NCBI GenBank assembly: GCA_903813345.2
Contig: CAIIXF020000012.1
Coordinates: 11,700,932-11,764,931 of the forward strand
Length of the DNA stretch: 64,000 nt
Reading direction: 5' to 3'
Source of the DNA: Owenia fusiformis
Lineage: Eukaryota; Annelida; Polychaeta; Sabellida; Oweniidae
The translations under genes and the position numbers were made by a program. Of the stretch, positions 1 to 11,800 are shown piece after piece (within the stretch, counting starts at the first letter, position 1; the number at the start of each line of letters is the position of its first letter). The notes beneath the pieces were generated by a model. The model saw nothing but the letters and a program-made list of their open reading frames with translations. It did not search any database and was not told where the DNA came from.

Positions 1-2097
1 TTATTAGAACGTTTCTGACTTGTAGAACACAATGAACCATTTTTAAGTGTGGAACAGCTCCATAAACTTTATAGATTTCCAACAAATCATCATCTGAGTG
101 GATGAGGACAGTGGAAGAAGTTGTCTGAATGATACTATCTAAATGATCATCATTAATTAAACGTATTAAGAGATATTTGTCAAGGTTGAATTAGGGAATC
201 ATTACAGATACATGTTCTTTACTTGATACTTTCAAGGGGCAAGAATGCATGTAGAGAGAAAAGTTGATTTTTACTTTTCTTGTGTTTTGCCTCTTCGCTT
301 TTTAAGGACTTCACTCGTCGCTATTTTTAATTTGCCTATGAAAAATGTGAGCATAAGTTTGCCTCAAATAAGACTTTAAAACGCCCTTATTGGCTTTAAA
401 CTGACTTCCATGGTTATATTAATGCTAAGCAAGAAGTTAAGTGAAAGTTGAGAAGAAATAATTAGTTTTAATCGTTATTTACTGTTAAAAATCTGAAGAG
501 GACTTGGTTCAACGTATTCTTCCTCCTTTATCGAGGTACCATCATCAAATGACAGCTTTGAGTCTAATTTATCACACATCCGGAATCCATAATCCTGTGT
601 TTTGTAACGCCATATGCCTTTATCACGAAAAGGGACGTCAAGCCTGAATAAATCGGAGGGGTGGTCCCTCTTGAAGTGTTCAAAGAATATATTTTTATCT
701 GCACTTTTAAAAGTGCATTCGTGGCACTTGTTTCTTGGAACTGAAATTACAAAATGTGTGAATATTTAGTACCAGAACTCCTCTAAAACATAATCATACT
801 AAGTGCAATTTTTCCAGAAGCATAGACAATTCATCAAGCAACGAAACGTATAAATACCATTACAAGACAATTCCCAATCGTTGTTTGTATCACGTTGTGT
901 ACAATTCGCAGTCGTTCACCTAGCGATTATAAGACAAGTCCGTGTCAGAATAACGACCATTCGCCGTCGTTAACTCCAACTTTAACATTACGGTCATTTA
1001 TGGAAATTTGAAGGTACAGATAGTTAAAATATTAACACAATCTTTAATGTAATGAATATTGCTCCACGTTGTAAAGTGATTTTTTTGTTTAAACATAGTT
1101 AAATGACACTAATGCAGATTTAGAGCATATTTCTGGCATTTTTGTTATTTAATGCCGATAAATATGAACTATGGTGGCACGATCGCCAAAATAGATATGT
1201 GGGAATGAAAAAGAATGTTTCAGGTAGAAGTTAGTGTATGTATTTTTCTAAACGATTGAATTATATTACCTTTTTGAGCCATTTTGATAAATGTCTCATC
1301 TCATTCTCCTACGAAATCAAGTCCAAATGGTTATGAAAAACAAGTCCGGAACGATTTACGTTGGGTAGTATCGGACACCGTGAATACAGAAAATATTGGT
1401 ACGGAGGGGACAATGTCAGTAACACACACGGTCTCCGATACTACCCAACGTAAATCGTTCCGGACTTGTTTTTCATAACCATTTGGACTTGATTTATGGA
1501 AAAGAGTAGAGGTAGGTTTGTAAATTTGGTTATGAAATTGCTTTCACTTGACTTTATGTAAATATAATACAATTAGATAACTTACCATACTATATACCCT
1601 ATCTTCAGGCACCCGCAAACGCCTTTTTTGTACGAACCGTTCGCTATAGTCTTGTTATTTCGGGATGCAAGCGATTCTGCCAGTGTTTTTACCTATTTTG
1701 CCTTATAATCACCAGCCTGCCTTGTATCCAATGAATACACCGATTCATAATGAAAGTAGCCGGCCAAATTGTGAACGAAAATCATGATTTAAAATGGTTT
1801 AAATGAGTAGCAATTGTCGAAAGAATATTTTTTAGATTTAACCATGTGGACGTGACCTAAATTTTCCAGTTAATGATGTTGACTTGTTATTGGAACGTTT
1901 CTGACTTGTGTTATTGGAACGTTTCTGACTTGTAGAACACAATGAACCATTTTTAAGTGTGGAACAGCTCCATAAACTTTATAGATTTCCAACAAATCAT
2001 CAGAGTGGTTGAGGACAGTGGAAGAGGTTGTCTGAGTGATACTATCTAAATGATCATCATTAATTAAACGTATTAAGAGATACTTGTCAAGGTTGAA
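1..2097. repeat. Mosaic of duplicated non-coding segments
   Basis: No gene is seen. The first ~190 bases recur almost unchanged at about 1905-2097. Bases 481-775 recur at about 3171-3330 plus 3772-3888 and again in the tandem copy downstream. Bases 765-1480 recur at about 5074-5710. These paralogous copies give empty-site comparisons for the insertions listed below. The ancestral content of the unit is unknown. Confidence 0.75.
1313..1497. repeat. Fold-back sequence with ~68-bp arms
   Basis: The stretch from about 1313 to 1380 is repeated in inverted orientation from about 1427 to 1497 with almost no mismatch, leaving a ~46-bp loop. The related segment at 5636-5706 holds only one arm, so the inverted state is specific to this copy. 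A short reading frame through it (1284-1478) is a by-product. Confidence 0.85.
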
Positions 2098-2883
2098 CTA
2101 GATAACGGCAACTCCGCAGAGTAGCAAATCCCAACGAACAAAATATCAATTACCGAATTCCAATCAATTATACTCATTACTTTGGTTGAAAATGAAAAAA
2201 TTAGATTTTAGAATTGTGAATTCCTGCAAAGCAGCCATTTTGAATTTTCTGAGGTACAAATCTGAAAAATAATACCATAATTGTGATCTACTCCAAAATC
2301 CTTCAATTTGAGTATAATATAGCCATACTTTGAAGGGATCGAAAAATTATTGCGAAATCGTACATGAGACGGCCATTTTGAATGTTACGAGGCTCGAATC
2401 AGAAAAAAGATACAATATTTGCAATCTACTCTTAATTGCCTTTCATTTGAGTATAATAAAGCTATACTTCAGAAAGATCTAAAAATTAGCGAAAATTTCT
2501 GTTTTCCTGTCCCCCCATACATGGCCCCTGGGGGTCAGGATGAGAAACACGGAATATATGTGAAATAGATAAATGTTGTGAATACACTACCAAAATTTCA
2601 AACAATAATATTAATTACTTTGGTTTAGAATGAAAAATTTATGATTTTTGCGAAAAAGTCCCGTCATTTTTAAAGCGGCGGCCATCTTGAAAAAAATTTT
2701 TTTTGCGTAAAACTATTCACCAATATACATCTTTCCACTGAATATGAAGAAAATCTGTCAACTAGTATTTGAGTTATCTTCCGGACAGACGGACGGACTG
2801 ACTGACTGACTGACTGACTGACGGACAGACGGACGGACGGAGGGCTTCACTATATCCCTAACGAACTTCGTTCGTTGGGATAA
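2098..2883 (-). mobile_element. Pearl/HINE-like non-autonomous Helentron element, subfamily 2
   Basis: The paralogous segment near position 190-200 lacks this insertion (GTTGAA joined to TTAGGG), which fixes the ends and shows no target-site duplication. Read on the minus strand, the element begins TATCCCAACGAACGAAG, has a compact hairpin (CGAAC/GTTCG), an ACGG-type microsatellite with CTGA repeats and internal AT-rich units. It then has a second inverted copy of the terminus, a short stem-loop (ACTC-TGCG-GAGT), and ends in CTAG. Subterminal inverted repeats plus a terminal hairpin and CTAG match Helentron-associated (HINE) elements; the class assignment is inference. Confidence 0.65.
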
Positions 2884-3330
2884 TTAGGGAATCATTACAG
2901 GTTTAGACTATGTGCGATGAGATTTGGTAGACACATTGTAATATATGTTCCTCTACAATCTGTAGCAATTTCATCGCGAAAATCCTAAATCTCTTGAAAT
3001 TAGAGTATTTGCATCTTTACTTTCTGGACACCCTGTAATTTGCATATATTCAGTTTATATTTTTATTTTTAATCAATAAATATTATTACATCTTCGATTT
3101 CATCATATGAAAAGCTAAGCTCTCTTTTCACAGGGGTTAACGTTGTTCTCTCTGTGAATTGCATATATGCGCTTCTGAAGAGGACTGGGTTCAATGTATT
3201 CTTCCTCCTTTATCGAGGTGCCATAATCAAATGACAGCTTTGAGCCTAATTTATCACACATTCGGAATCCATAATCCTGTGTTTTGTAACGCCATATGCC
3301 TTTATCACGAAAAGGGACGTCAAGTCTGAA

Positions 3331-3771
3331 CTAGACAACAGCAACGCCAAAGCGTAGCAAATCCAATCGAACAGCCATGGCTGGCATATTTACAAACAAA
3401 GTATATAGCAAGAATGGCAGCCATTTTCAAAATGGCCACCTTCTACCAAAAGTGTCATAAGACAGTGTGCCATGCCTATAGTACTCACATACCAAATATG
3501 AACAAAATCGCTCCACTATTTTTCGAGTTATAGTAAAATACATTAAAATGGCGGCCATTTTGAAAAATGGCTACCTTCTACCAAAAGTGTCTTTAGTCAG
3601 TGTGCCATGCTTATAGTATTCACATACCAAGTATAAACAAAATCGCTCCACTACTTTTCGAGCTATAGTAAAATACATAAGTTAAAATGGCGGCCATTTT
3701 CCAAAATGTACGTACGTACGGACGGACGGAGGTGTTCCCTATATCCCTCCGAACTTCGTTCGATGGGATAG
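3331..3771 (-). mobile_element. Pearl/HINE-like element, subfamily 1, copy 1
   Basis: The paralogous empty site at about 640-660 (CCTGAA joined to TAAATCGG) defines the insertion. On the minus strand the element starts TATCCCATCGAACGAAG, has GGAC repeats, two ~138-bp core units carrying the near-palindrome AAAATGGCGGCCATTTT, then an inverted terminal copy, a stem-loop (ACGC-TTTG-GCGT), and the terminus CTAG. No target-site duplication is visible. Confidence 0.7.
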
Positions 3772-4523
3772 TAAATCGGAGGGATGGTCCCTCTTGAAGT
3801 GTTCAAAGAATATATTTTTATCTGCACTTTTAAAAGTACATTTGTGGCACTTGTTTCTGGGAACTGAAATTACAAAATGTGTGAATATTTTTTGCGTAAA
3901 ACTATTCACCAATATACATCTTTCCACTGAATATGAAGAAAATCTGTCAACTAGTATTTGAGTTATCTTCCGGACAGACGGACGGACTGACTGACTGACT
4001 GACTGACTGACTGACGGACAGACGGACGGACGGAGGGCTTCACTATATCCCTAACGAACTTCGTTCGTTGGGATAATTAGGGAATCATTACAGGTTTAGA
4101 CTATGTGCGATGAGATTTGGTAGACACATTGTAATATATGTTCCTCTACAATCTGTAGCAATTTCATCGCGAAAATCCTAAATCTCTTGAAATTAGAGTA
4201 TTTGCATCTTTACTTTCTGGACACCCTGTAATTTGCATATATTCAGTTTATATTTTTATTTTTAATCAATAAATATTATTACATCTTCGATTTCATCATA
4301 TGAAAAGCTAAGCTCTCTTTTCACAGGGGTTAACGTTGTTCTCTCTGTGAATTGCATATATGCGCTTCTGAAGAGGACTGGGTTCAATGTATTCTTCCTC
4401 CTTTATCGAGGTGCCATAATCAAATGACAGCTTTGAGCCTAATTTATCACACATTCGGAATCCATAATCCTGTGTTTTGTAACGCCATATGCCTTTATCA
4501 CGAAAAGGGACGTCAAGTCTGAA

Positions 4524-4964
4524 CTAGACAACAGCAACGCCAAAGCGTAGCAAATCCAATCGAACAGCCATGGCTGGCATATTTACAAACAAAGTATATA
4601 GCAAGAATGGCAGCCATTTTCAAAATGGCCACCTTCTACCAAAAGTGTCATAAGACAGTGTGCCATGCCTATAGTACTCACATACCAAATATGAACAAAA
4701 TCGCTCCACTATTTTTCGAGTTATAGTAAAATACATTAAAATGGCGGCCATTTTGAAAAATGGCTACCTTCTACCAAAAGTGTCTTTAGTCAGTGTGCCA
4801 TGCTTATAGTATTCACATACCAAGTATAAACAAAATCGCTCCACTACTTTTCGAGCTATAGTAAAATACATAAGTTAAAATGGCGGCCATTTTCCAAAAT
4901 GTACGTACGTACGGACGGACGGAGGTGTTCCCTATATCCCTCCGAACTTCGTTCGATGGGATAG
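4524..4964 (-). mobile_element. Pearl/HINE-like element, subfamily 1, copy 2 (by tandem duplication)
   Basis: This is the duplicate of 3331-3771 inside the 1.19-kb tandem duplication. It has the same two core units, the same GGACGG microsatellite and the same ends, so it arose by segmental duplication rather than a second insertion. Confidence 0.7.
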
Positions 4965-5083
4965 TAAATCGGAGGGATGGTCCCTCTTGAAGTGTTCAAA
5001 GAATATATTTTTATCTGCACTTTTAAAAGTACATTTGTGGCACTTGTTTCTGGGAACTGAAATTACAAAATGTGTGAATATTT

Positions 5084-6123
5084 AGTACAAAAACTCCTCT
5101 AAAACATAATCATACTAAGTGCAATTTTTCCAGAAGCATAGACAATTCATCAAGTAACGGAACGTATAAATACCATTACAAGACAATTCCTAATCATTAT
5201 TTTTATCACGTTGAGTACAATTCGCAGTCGTTCACCTAGGGATTATAAGACAAGTCCGTGTCAGAATAAGGACCATTCGCCGTCGTTAACTCCACTTTTT
5301 ACATTACGGTCATTTATGGAAATTTGAAGGTACAGATAGTTAAAATATTAACACGATCTTTAATGTATGTGTAGTGAATATTGTTCCACGTTATAGAATG
5401 ATTTTTTTTGTTTAAACATAGTTAAATGACACTAATGCAGATTTAGAGCATATTTCTGGCATTTTTGTTATTTAATGTCGATTAATATGAACTATGATGG
5501 CACGATCGCCAAAATAGATATGTTGGTATGAAAAAGAATGTTTTAGGTAGAAGTTAGTGTATGTATTTTTCTAAACGATTGAATTATATTACCTTTTTGA
5601 GCCATTCTGATGAATGTCTCATCTCATTCTCCTACGAAATGAGTCCAAATGGTTATGAAAAACAAGTCCGGAACGATTTACGTTGGGTAGTATCGGAGAC
5701 CGTGACACAGAGAATACACATATATATTTCTTAGGGATTATCTCCTAAGTAAAATGTATTGGCCTAAGATCGCAGGATAAAATTTTTATTGATAATAGTC
5801 CTAATTATCATAAATTGACCATAAAACATCGTACCTTTAATAATTTCTAGGTTCACTATAGGATGTATGGGGGTGACAAATGGACTATATTGAAGTTCAT
5901 GGTCTTTATGTATGTATGCTGAACCAATCAATATCCATCACTTGTGTTCTCTGCACAAACTTGAACAAACTAGTTCCACATATTTAATGGACACCAAAAC
6001 AATTTTATTACTGATCATGGGTATTTTGAACAAACTAGCTGAAAAAACTAGTTCAATAGTTTTAATGGACGTCAAAACAACTTTACAACTTATAATCAAT
6101 AGAAATAGACTCGCTGATAAAGC
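5084..6123. other. Non-coding stretch, paralogous to 765-1480 on its left side
   Basis: About 5084-5710 repeats the segment at 775-1380. Beyond that, 5710-6123 is AT-rich with short open frames on both strands and two internal direct repeats of a ~70-bp unit (around 5955-6030 and 6030-6100). No gene is recognised. Confidence 0.6.
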
Positions 6124-6192
6124 TTTGTTACGAAAACGGATCCGTTTACGTAACTCGCTGCGAGTTACGTAAATGGATCCGTTTTCGTAACA
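6124..6192. repeat. Near-perfect palindrome with 33-bp arms
   Basis: The arms read TTTGTTACGAAAACGGATCC... and its reverse complement, joined by about 3 bases (CTG) near 6158-6160, with one mismatch (TTTACG versus AAATGG region). It sits about 60 bases before the LINE fragment and may mark a rearrangement junction or a short fold-back element. Confidence 0.8.
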
Positions 6193-6220
6193 AAATGGAG
6201 CAAACGATTTCGATACGTTT

Positions 6221-7505
6221 TTGTTTTTCCATGATTTCACGAGATATGAGCAGAATCACCACTACCCTTTTGCAAAAAAGTGTGTCAGAGTCTTATACAT
6301 TTACCTGGGAATGGAATTAAGCATAAGTGGGTCAATGAGACCTGCAGCCCAGCATGTCAAAGACAAAGCTGAAAAGGCAAAATCTAAATTATTAAGTCTA
6401 ATTTCTAATGGTAATATGAAACCATCATTATGCTTAAAACTATTTGATCAACTCATAAAGCCCATATGCCTCTATGGATCTGATATATGGGGTACGGGTA
6501 TCTTAAACTCGAGTAAAATTAAAAAAGACCCACAATGGGCATTAGAAAAGGGATATGATGGAATAACATTTGAATCTCTTCATATATCATTTATGAAATC
6601 GATACTCGGTGTTAACAGAAAGGCCAGTAATGACGCTACACGAGGCGATTTAAGTCGGTCTCCTATATTTATTTCTTTGTTTTATCAACAAATGAAATAT
6701 CTTAATCATATTAACAATAAAGGAACCGACTCGCTTCTACGTGAAGCCCTTGAGGTAAATAAACAACTGACAGATATGAATAAACAATCATGGCTCACGC
6801 ACTTCAATGATATATGTACTTAAATATATTTACAATGGTACTTCACCAAACTATTTAAACTTAAAACCAAGAGAAATTAAGAAATTACTGGAAAATAGAT
6901 ACATACAATTTTGGGAAACTAAAATAAAATCAAACAATGATAAATTGAGGTTTAATAAGATAATAAAAGCAAAATGGAACAAGGAACCCTACTTGGATTT
7001 AATCAAAAATGAAATAGACAGAAATAACTTGACAAAGCTAAGAATTAGCGCACATAAATTAGAAATCGAAACAGGTCGTTACACAAAACCAATTACCCCT
7101 ATTGAAGAAAGACAATGTTTAATGTGTAACAAGAAACCGGTTCAGAATGCCATTTCCTATTAGAATGCAATAAGTTAGAAGATGTTCGGTCAAGTTACAT
7201 GGATAAAATAAAAAAACACTGTCAAAATTTAGAAAACATGAATAACGTGGAACATAAATTAATGTTTCTATTTAATTCAGAGGGAATAATATAAAAGTAT
7301 ACTAGCAAAATATATATCTAATATTTTTATCGAGAGAGAAAAAAACACGAAATGCATCCAATAAAATCTTGCAATGATCAAGCACCCTTTGATTAGTTAA
7401 TATACTATATACATAATTAGTTAAGCTTTTTCATTTTTTTCTGTTTAAGCTGTACACTTTGCCCAAATGTGGGATACAAGTATAATAAAGCTCATAATAA
7501 TATGT
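6221..7505 (+). mobile_element. LINE fragment: C-terminal part of a reverse-transcriptase ORF plus 3' end
   Basis: Two open frames (6221-6823 and 6807-7163), overlapping in different frames, encode the part after the catalytic core of a non-LTR retrotransposon ORF2. Typical signatures are LGMELSISGS, the PICLYGSDIWG thumb motif and SILGVNRKASNDATRGDL. A C-x2-C element (CLMCNKK) follows near 7115. At least one frameshift near 6810 and a stop near 7160 show that it is dead, and the 5' part with the catalytic residues is absent (5' truncation, usual for LINEs). The 3' end probably lies near 7505 (AATAAAGCTCATAATAAT). The family looks CR1/L2-like, but I cannot place it more finely. Confidence 0.7.
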
Positions 7506-7539
7506 TTCAGAAAATCCAAGCTTTTGCGAACGTATTTCC

Positions 7540-8165
7540 TTGTAAGACTGCAAAATCATCAATATACTTCCTCAACAAATTTTTTATTGAGCAGTTATCT
7601 TGAAAGACAGAGTCCTATGTCCGTAAAGCATTAGCATGTAAAATTTGAACCAAATCTGTCAACAGTTTTTGAAGATTAGATTTGTACAAAAAAATGGCGG
7701 CTATTTTGATATTTAGCTGCAATCTTGAAAAAATCTTCTTGAGCAGAGTTCAATTGTCCCTAGGCATCAGCATTTGAAAGATATTCATTTTACAAAAATG
7801 GTTGCCATTTTGTAGTGGATGGCAATCTTAAATTTATTTAATAAACAGACTTTCTATGACCCTTTGACATGAGCAAATAAATTGATTATATTTTTAATGA
7901 AAAATTCAGAGGCCATTTTTAAGGATTACTTTTTGAGCACAGCACATTTTTAGAAATAATCGCCGTTTTGAAAATTCAACGGCGATCTAGAATATTCCTT
8001 ATTGAGAAAAAGCTTCTTTTGACCCTAAGCATCACCATATGAGATTCGAACCAGATCCATTAACTGGTATTTGACTTATCAAAGGTTGCTTTACGAAAAA
8101 TGGTGGCATTTTCGAATTAAGGGGCTATCGTGACAATTCCATCTTGAGCAGAGATCCTACACCAA
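7540..8165. repeat. Old, diverged core-repeat array of pearl-like type
   Basis: About four degenerate ~140-bp units contain ATGGCGGC/ATTTTG words and the recurring TTGAGCAGAG phrase. They resemble the cores of the adjoining element but are far more diverged. The younger element at 8166 seems to have inserted into or next to it. Confidence 0.5.
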
Positions 8166-9448
8166 CCAGAACAACGGCAACGCCAAAGCGTAGCGAATCC
8201 CATCGAACAGAAATGGCTGGCATTCTTACATTTGAAATATATAGCAAATATCATAAAATAACACCCATAAGAAAGGCCACCATTTTCAAAATGGTTGATC
8301 ACTAGCCAAGTTGTCATCAGAAGAAGTAATATGCTTTTAAGTAGCCACATATAAAATTCTTAAAAAATCGCCAATGCTGGCCATTTTTTTAAATGGCCGC
8401 TTACAATCAAAAATTTCATAAGACAGTATGCAATCCTTATGAGTATTCACATATCAAATATGAACAAAATCGCTCTATTACTTTTTGAGTTATAATAAAA
8501 AATGTAAAATAACACACATAAAAATGGTGGCCATTTTTCAAAATGGCCGACTACTCCCCAAAGTTTTATTAGACAATGTGGCATGCTTAGAGTATTCACA
8601 TATCAAATATGAACAAAATCGCTCCACTACTTTACAAGTTATAGAAAAAAACGTAAAAATGGTGGTAATTTTTCAAAATGGCCGCCTTATACCCAAAATG
8701 TCATTAGACATTGTGCTATGCTTAAAGTATTCACATACCAAATATGAACAAAATCGCTCCATTACTTTTTGAGTTATAGTAAAAAATGTAAAATAACACA
8801 CATAAAAATGGCGGCCATTTTTCAAAATGGCCACCTACTACCCAAAATGTCATTAGACATTGTGCCATGCTTAAAGTATTCACATACCATATATGAACAA
8901 AATGGCTCCACTACTTTTTGACTTACAGTAAAAAATGTTAAATAACACACGTAAAAATGGCGGCCATTTTTCAAAATGGCCGCCTACTACCAAAAATGCC
9001 ATTAGACATTGTGCCATGCTTAAAGTATTCACATACCAAATATGAACAAAATCGCTCCACTACTTTTCAAGTTACAGCAAAAATCGTAAAATGACGTGCA
9101 AAGGCAGCTGTATTTCAAGATGGCTGCCATGTATTTCTTCTATATTTACATTTCTAGCTTAATCAATGCTTTATATAACTTTTTTACATTTAAAACATGT
9201 TGCTATTACAGTTTTATATGCAGTACCTAAATTACTGTAAAATCGGCACTAAAATGGCCGCCATTTTTTTGAGCGGCCATTTTGAAAATCGGTTTTCGAG
9301 CAGAACTTCTTCCCCCATTGGGTATATGTATACAACATATGAACAAAATCGGGCCAGCAGTATTTGAGTTATTGCCCGGACGGACGGACGGACGGACGGA
9401 CGGACGGAGGCGTTCCCTATATCCCTCCGAACTTCGTTCGATGGGATA
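8166..9448 (-). mobile_element. Large pearl/HINE-like element with about six core repeats
   Basis: The right end carries GGACGG repeats (9373-9407) and the GAACTTCGTTCGATGGGATA terminus. The left end carries the inverted terminus and the stem-loop followed by CTGG on the minus strand. Between them are tandem units of about 134-150 bp (GAACAAAAT phased near 8462, 8611, 8745, 8895, 9043), each with an ATGGCGGCCAT near-palindrome. Short frames inside it are repeat translations. Confidence 0.7.
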
Positions 9449-9774
9449 ATAAATCATAAGTAGCATTTTGGATATATTCTGAAACCACGGATGGAAAGAC
9501 GGCTTCTAGCTCCCTAGCTACAAACTTCTTTCGGTGGTGTAATAACATTCGCCATTAATGTGAATGAGGAATATAACAGTGAATAATGAAATAAAAATTT
9601 AATTCTATTTTCGGTGAATACCTGTGATAATTTCACAAGATTATATTCTACAAGCCCTCTGGGTTCTGTGAAAGATGCACGTACAGGTATTCCCTCGATA
9701 TAATTGAATATTTGTATAATATTCAATCAGCGTAACAAGATGGAAAAACTTCCGGGCTTCGTTTTCGGTAAGAT

Positions 9775-10046
9775 ATTTTTATTTCTCGATTCTACACCAC
9801 TTATGAGTCAAGTTGTGGATAATAATTTAGCTCAAAGTTAAGGAAGATAATCTAGTTTGAGAATATTCATGAAGATCGTCAACGTAACAAAAGCGAGGGA
9901 CTAAAATGTAAATTGCGTCTTCGTTAATATACCGAACATAGAACTGCCTGCATATTCTCAAACTAGACTACCTTCCTTAACTTTGAGCCAAATTATTGTC
10001 CACAACTTGACCTATAACTGGTGTAGAATCAAGAAATAAAAATCGA
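9775..10046. repeat. Inverted-repeat element with ~93-bp arms
   Basis: The left arm, about 9775-9866, and the right arm, about 9951-10046, are diverged reverse complements (for example CTCAAAGTTAAGGAAG against CTTCCTTAACTTTGAG). The loop is ~85 bp. No protein is encoded. This is a probable short TIR transposon derivative. Confidence 0.7.
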
Positions 10047-10231
10047 AGAATTCAGACTGATTACGATTTTGTCAATAATACAGCTTTTCATATTTTCATA
10101 CATGTTTTGTACTAGTACTAAAAATTTTCCTTTTATCCCATACAATTTTATTAATTTTAGCCATAGTCATACATAGTCGACAGGCGTGAGTTGCATTTGC
10201 GAATGCAAGGTAAGATAAGTGTGACCACTGC

Positions 10232-10741
10232 AATATCACGGGATATCATCAACTATTGGATGATCTGGCGGAGCAGATCGTTTTTACAAGAAAGGAGTGG
10301 TATCGATATGGAGAACTTTTTGAACACAAGTTTCTCTTAAACCAGTCATAAAAAAATCTAAAAATTTAACACATCGTCAATTCAATGGTCTTCTTTTGAA
10401 TGGTAACAATATAATTTGAAAATCATATATATACTTTCATCTATATTGTTTTAGAAAACACATCAAACACTTGTTCAACATTACATAAAATACCATGTTT
10501 TTTACAGAATGTTTTCAATGATCGGTTTAAAAGAAAAATGTTGAATTCAGTTCTCAATATCGATACCACTCCTTTCAATATTTTCGCACAATTTGTTTTT
10601 TGACTGAAAAGCTGCTTATTCGCTGAGAAAATGGTTGAACCAGCAAATTAAAAATGAAATGTATAACAATATTCATATTTCTTGTAAAAACGACCTACTC
10701 CGCCACATCATCCAAATTAGTCGATGATATCCCGTGAATAT
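10232..10741. repeat. ~510-bp inverted-repeat element
   Basis: The left arm from about 10232 (CACGGGATATCATC) and the right arm ending at about 10741 (GATGATATCCCGTG) match over ~65 bp. The inner block GGAGTGGTATCGATAT (10296) recurs inverted at about 10556, and ~100 bp of unrelated sequence (about 10577-10676) interrupts the right arm. Confidence 0.65.
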
Positions 10742-11800
10742 TAGTATAAAATTGAAGCCATCTTAACACGGATAATAATTATGATAGACTAAGATAGCAT
10801 TAGCGAATTTAACTGATGGTTGACGGATTAACCTACAATATAATTACAAATTCATTTAAAAATGAATTGAAAAGTGGCAGGTATTATTCATATTTAAATG
10901 AGTTGGCCATAAAATAACAGGTTAATCTTGTCATGTAGGTCTTCCACAGTTGATGAATGTTTGATGAAAATTTCAGTTTGAGAAGAAAACGCATATCCAA
11001 TAAGCTAAGGAGCTTAAGAACCGTTTCTCAAAACATTTTGATTATCCCAGGAACTGTGGAATAACCATTTGATTGGGCATCAAAACGTTAACATACTCGT
11101 ACATTTCAGGTATCGATGATGGTACATACATAGGCATACGTTGATTCATCTTACAGAAAAAATGGTGTTTTTGAAATTGCTATGTTGTATTACATTTGAA
11201 CCTTATTATCATGTAGGGAAATATAAATTTCAATAGTTGTTATTAATCGAAGCCCATGTATTTTATTGAGATAATCATTTATACATTGTTGGATGAATAA
11301 TTTATGGAAAAAATGATTTAAAGCGCTATTAATAATATCTCAATCAGTCAGGTTCAGTAACTAAGTCAACATTCGGAAATAAAAATCTCAAAATCGTTGA
11401 TTTCCAATATGATTTGTGAGGCGGTTATTAAGATGATAATACACATTTTAACGTATTAATTTTGAGTACATCTCGAATCCATTCTCAACAAAGCGTTCGC
11501 GAAATAAGTATTCGAAATGTTTGAGTCCGGGATGATAAAAGTACGTTAAGATATATCGCTCCTTTACAAATTCCTTTGGGAACAAGATATACAAAGAGCA
11601 TATTCTTCTTATTTACTTCCTGACACATGCCATTGCCAACGAATGTTATATTTTTGTACATATTTATAGGATATCCTATGTTTTGAGGAATATCATTTTT
11701 ATCTACGAGTTGATCGAGAGAGCGAAGCGAACGAGTGCATATATCAATATCACCGAGTAGATTAAAATGATATTCTGAAAAAATCATAGGATGTTCTTAT
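10742..11800. other. No gene recognised
   Basis: AT-rich sequence with no convincing coding signal. The minus-strand frame at 11485-11787 (100 codons) resembles nothing I know and lacks supporting splice signals. Confidence 0.5.

Larger units (their letters stand above)
2700..5083. repeat. Recent 1.19-kb direct tandem duplication
   Basis: The segment from about 2701 to 3889 is repeated from about 3890 to 5083 with an offset of 1189-1193 bases. The shift comes from one extra CTGA unit in the second copy (six versus five); otherwise the copies look identical by eye. The junction lies in a short T-rich match near 3888-3893. It carries a complete pearl-like element in each copy (3331-3771 and 4524-4964). 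It could be a true duplication or an assembly artefact. Confidence 0.85.

Noticed and set aside
9227-9466. 79-codon minus frame with RPSVRPSVRPG repeats
   Set aside because: Translation of the GGAC microsatellite and the terminus of a pearl-like element.
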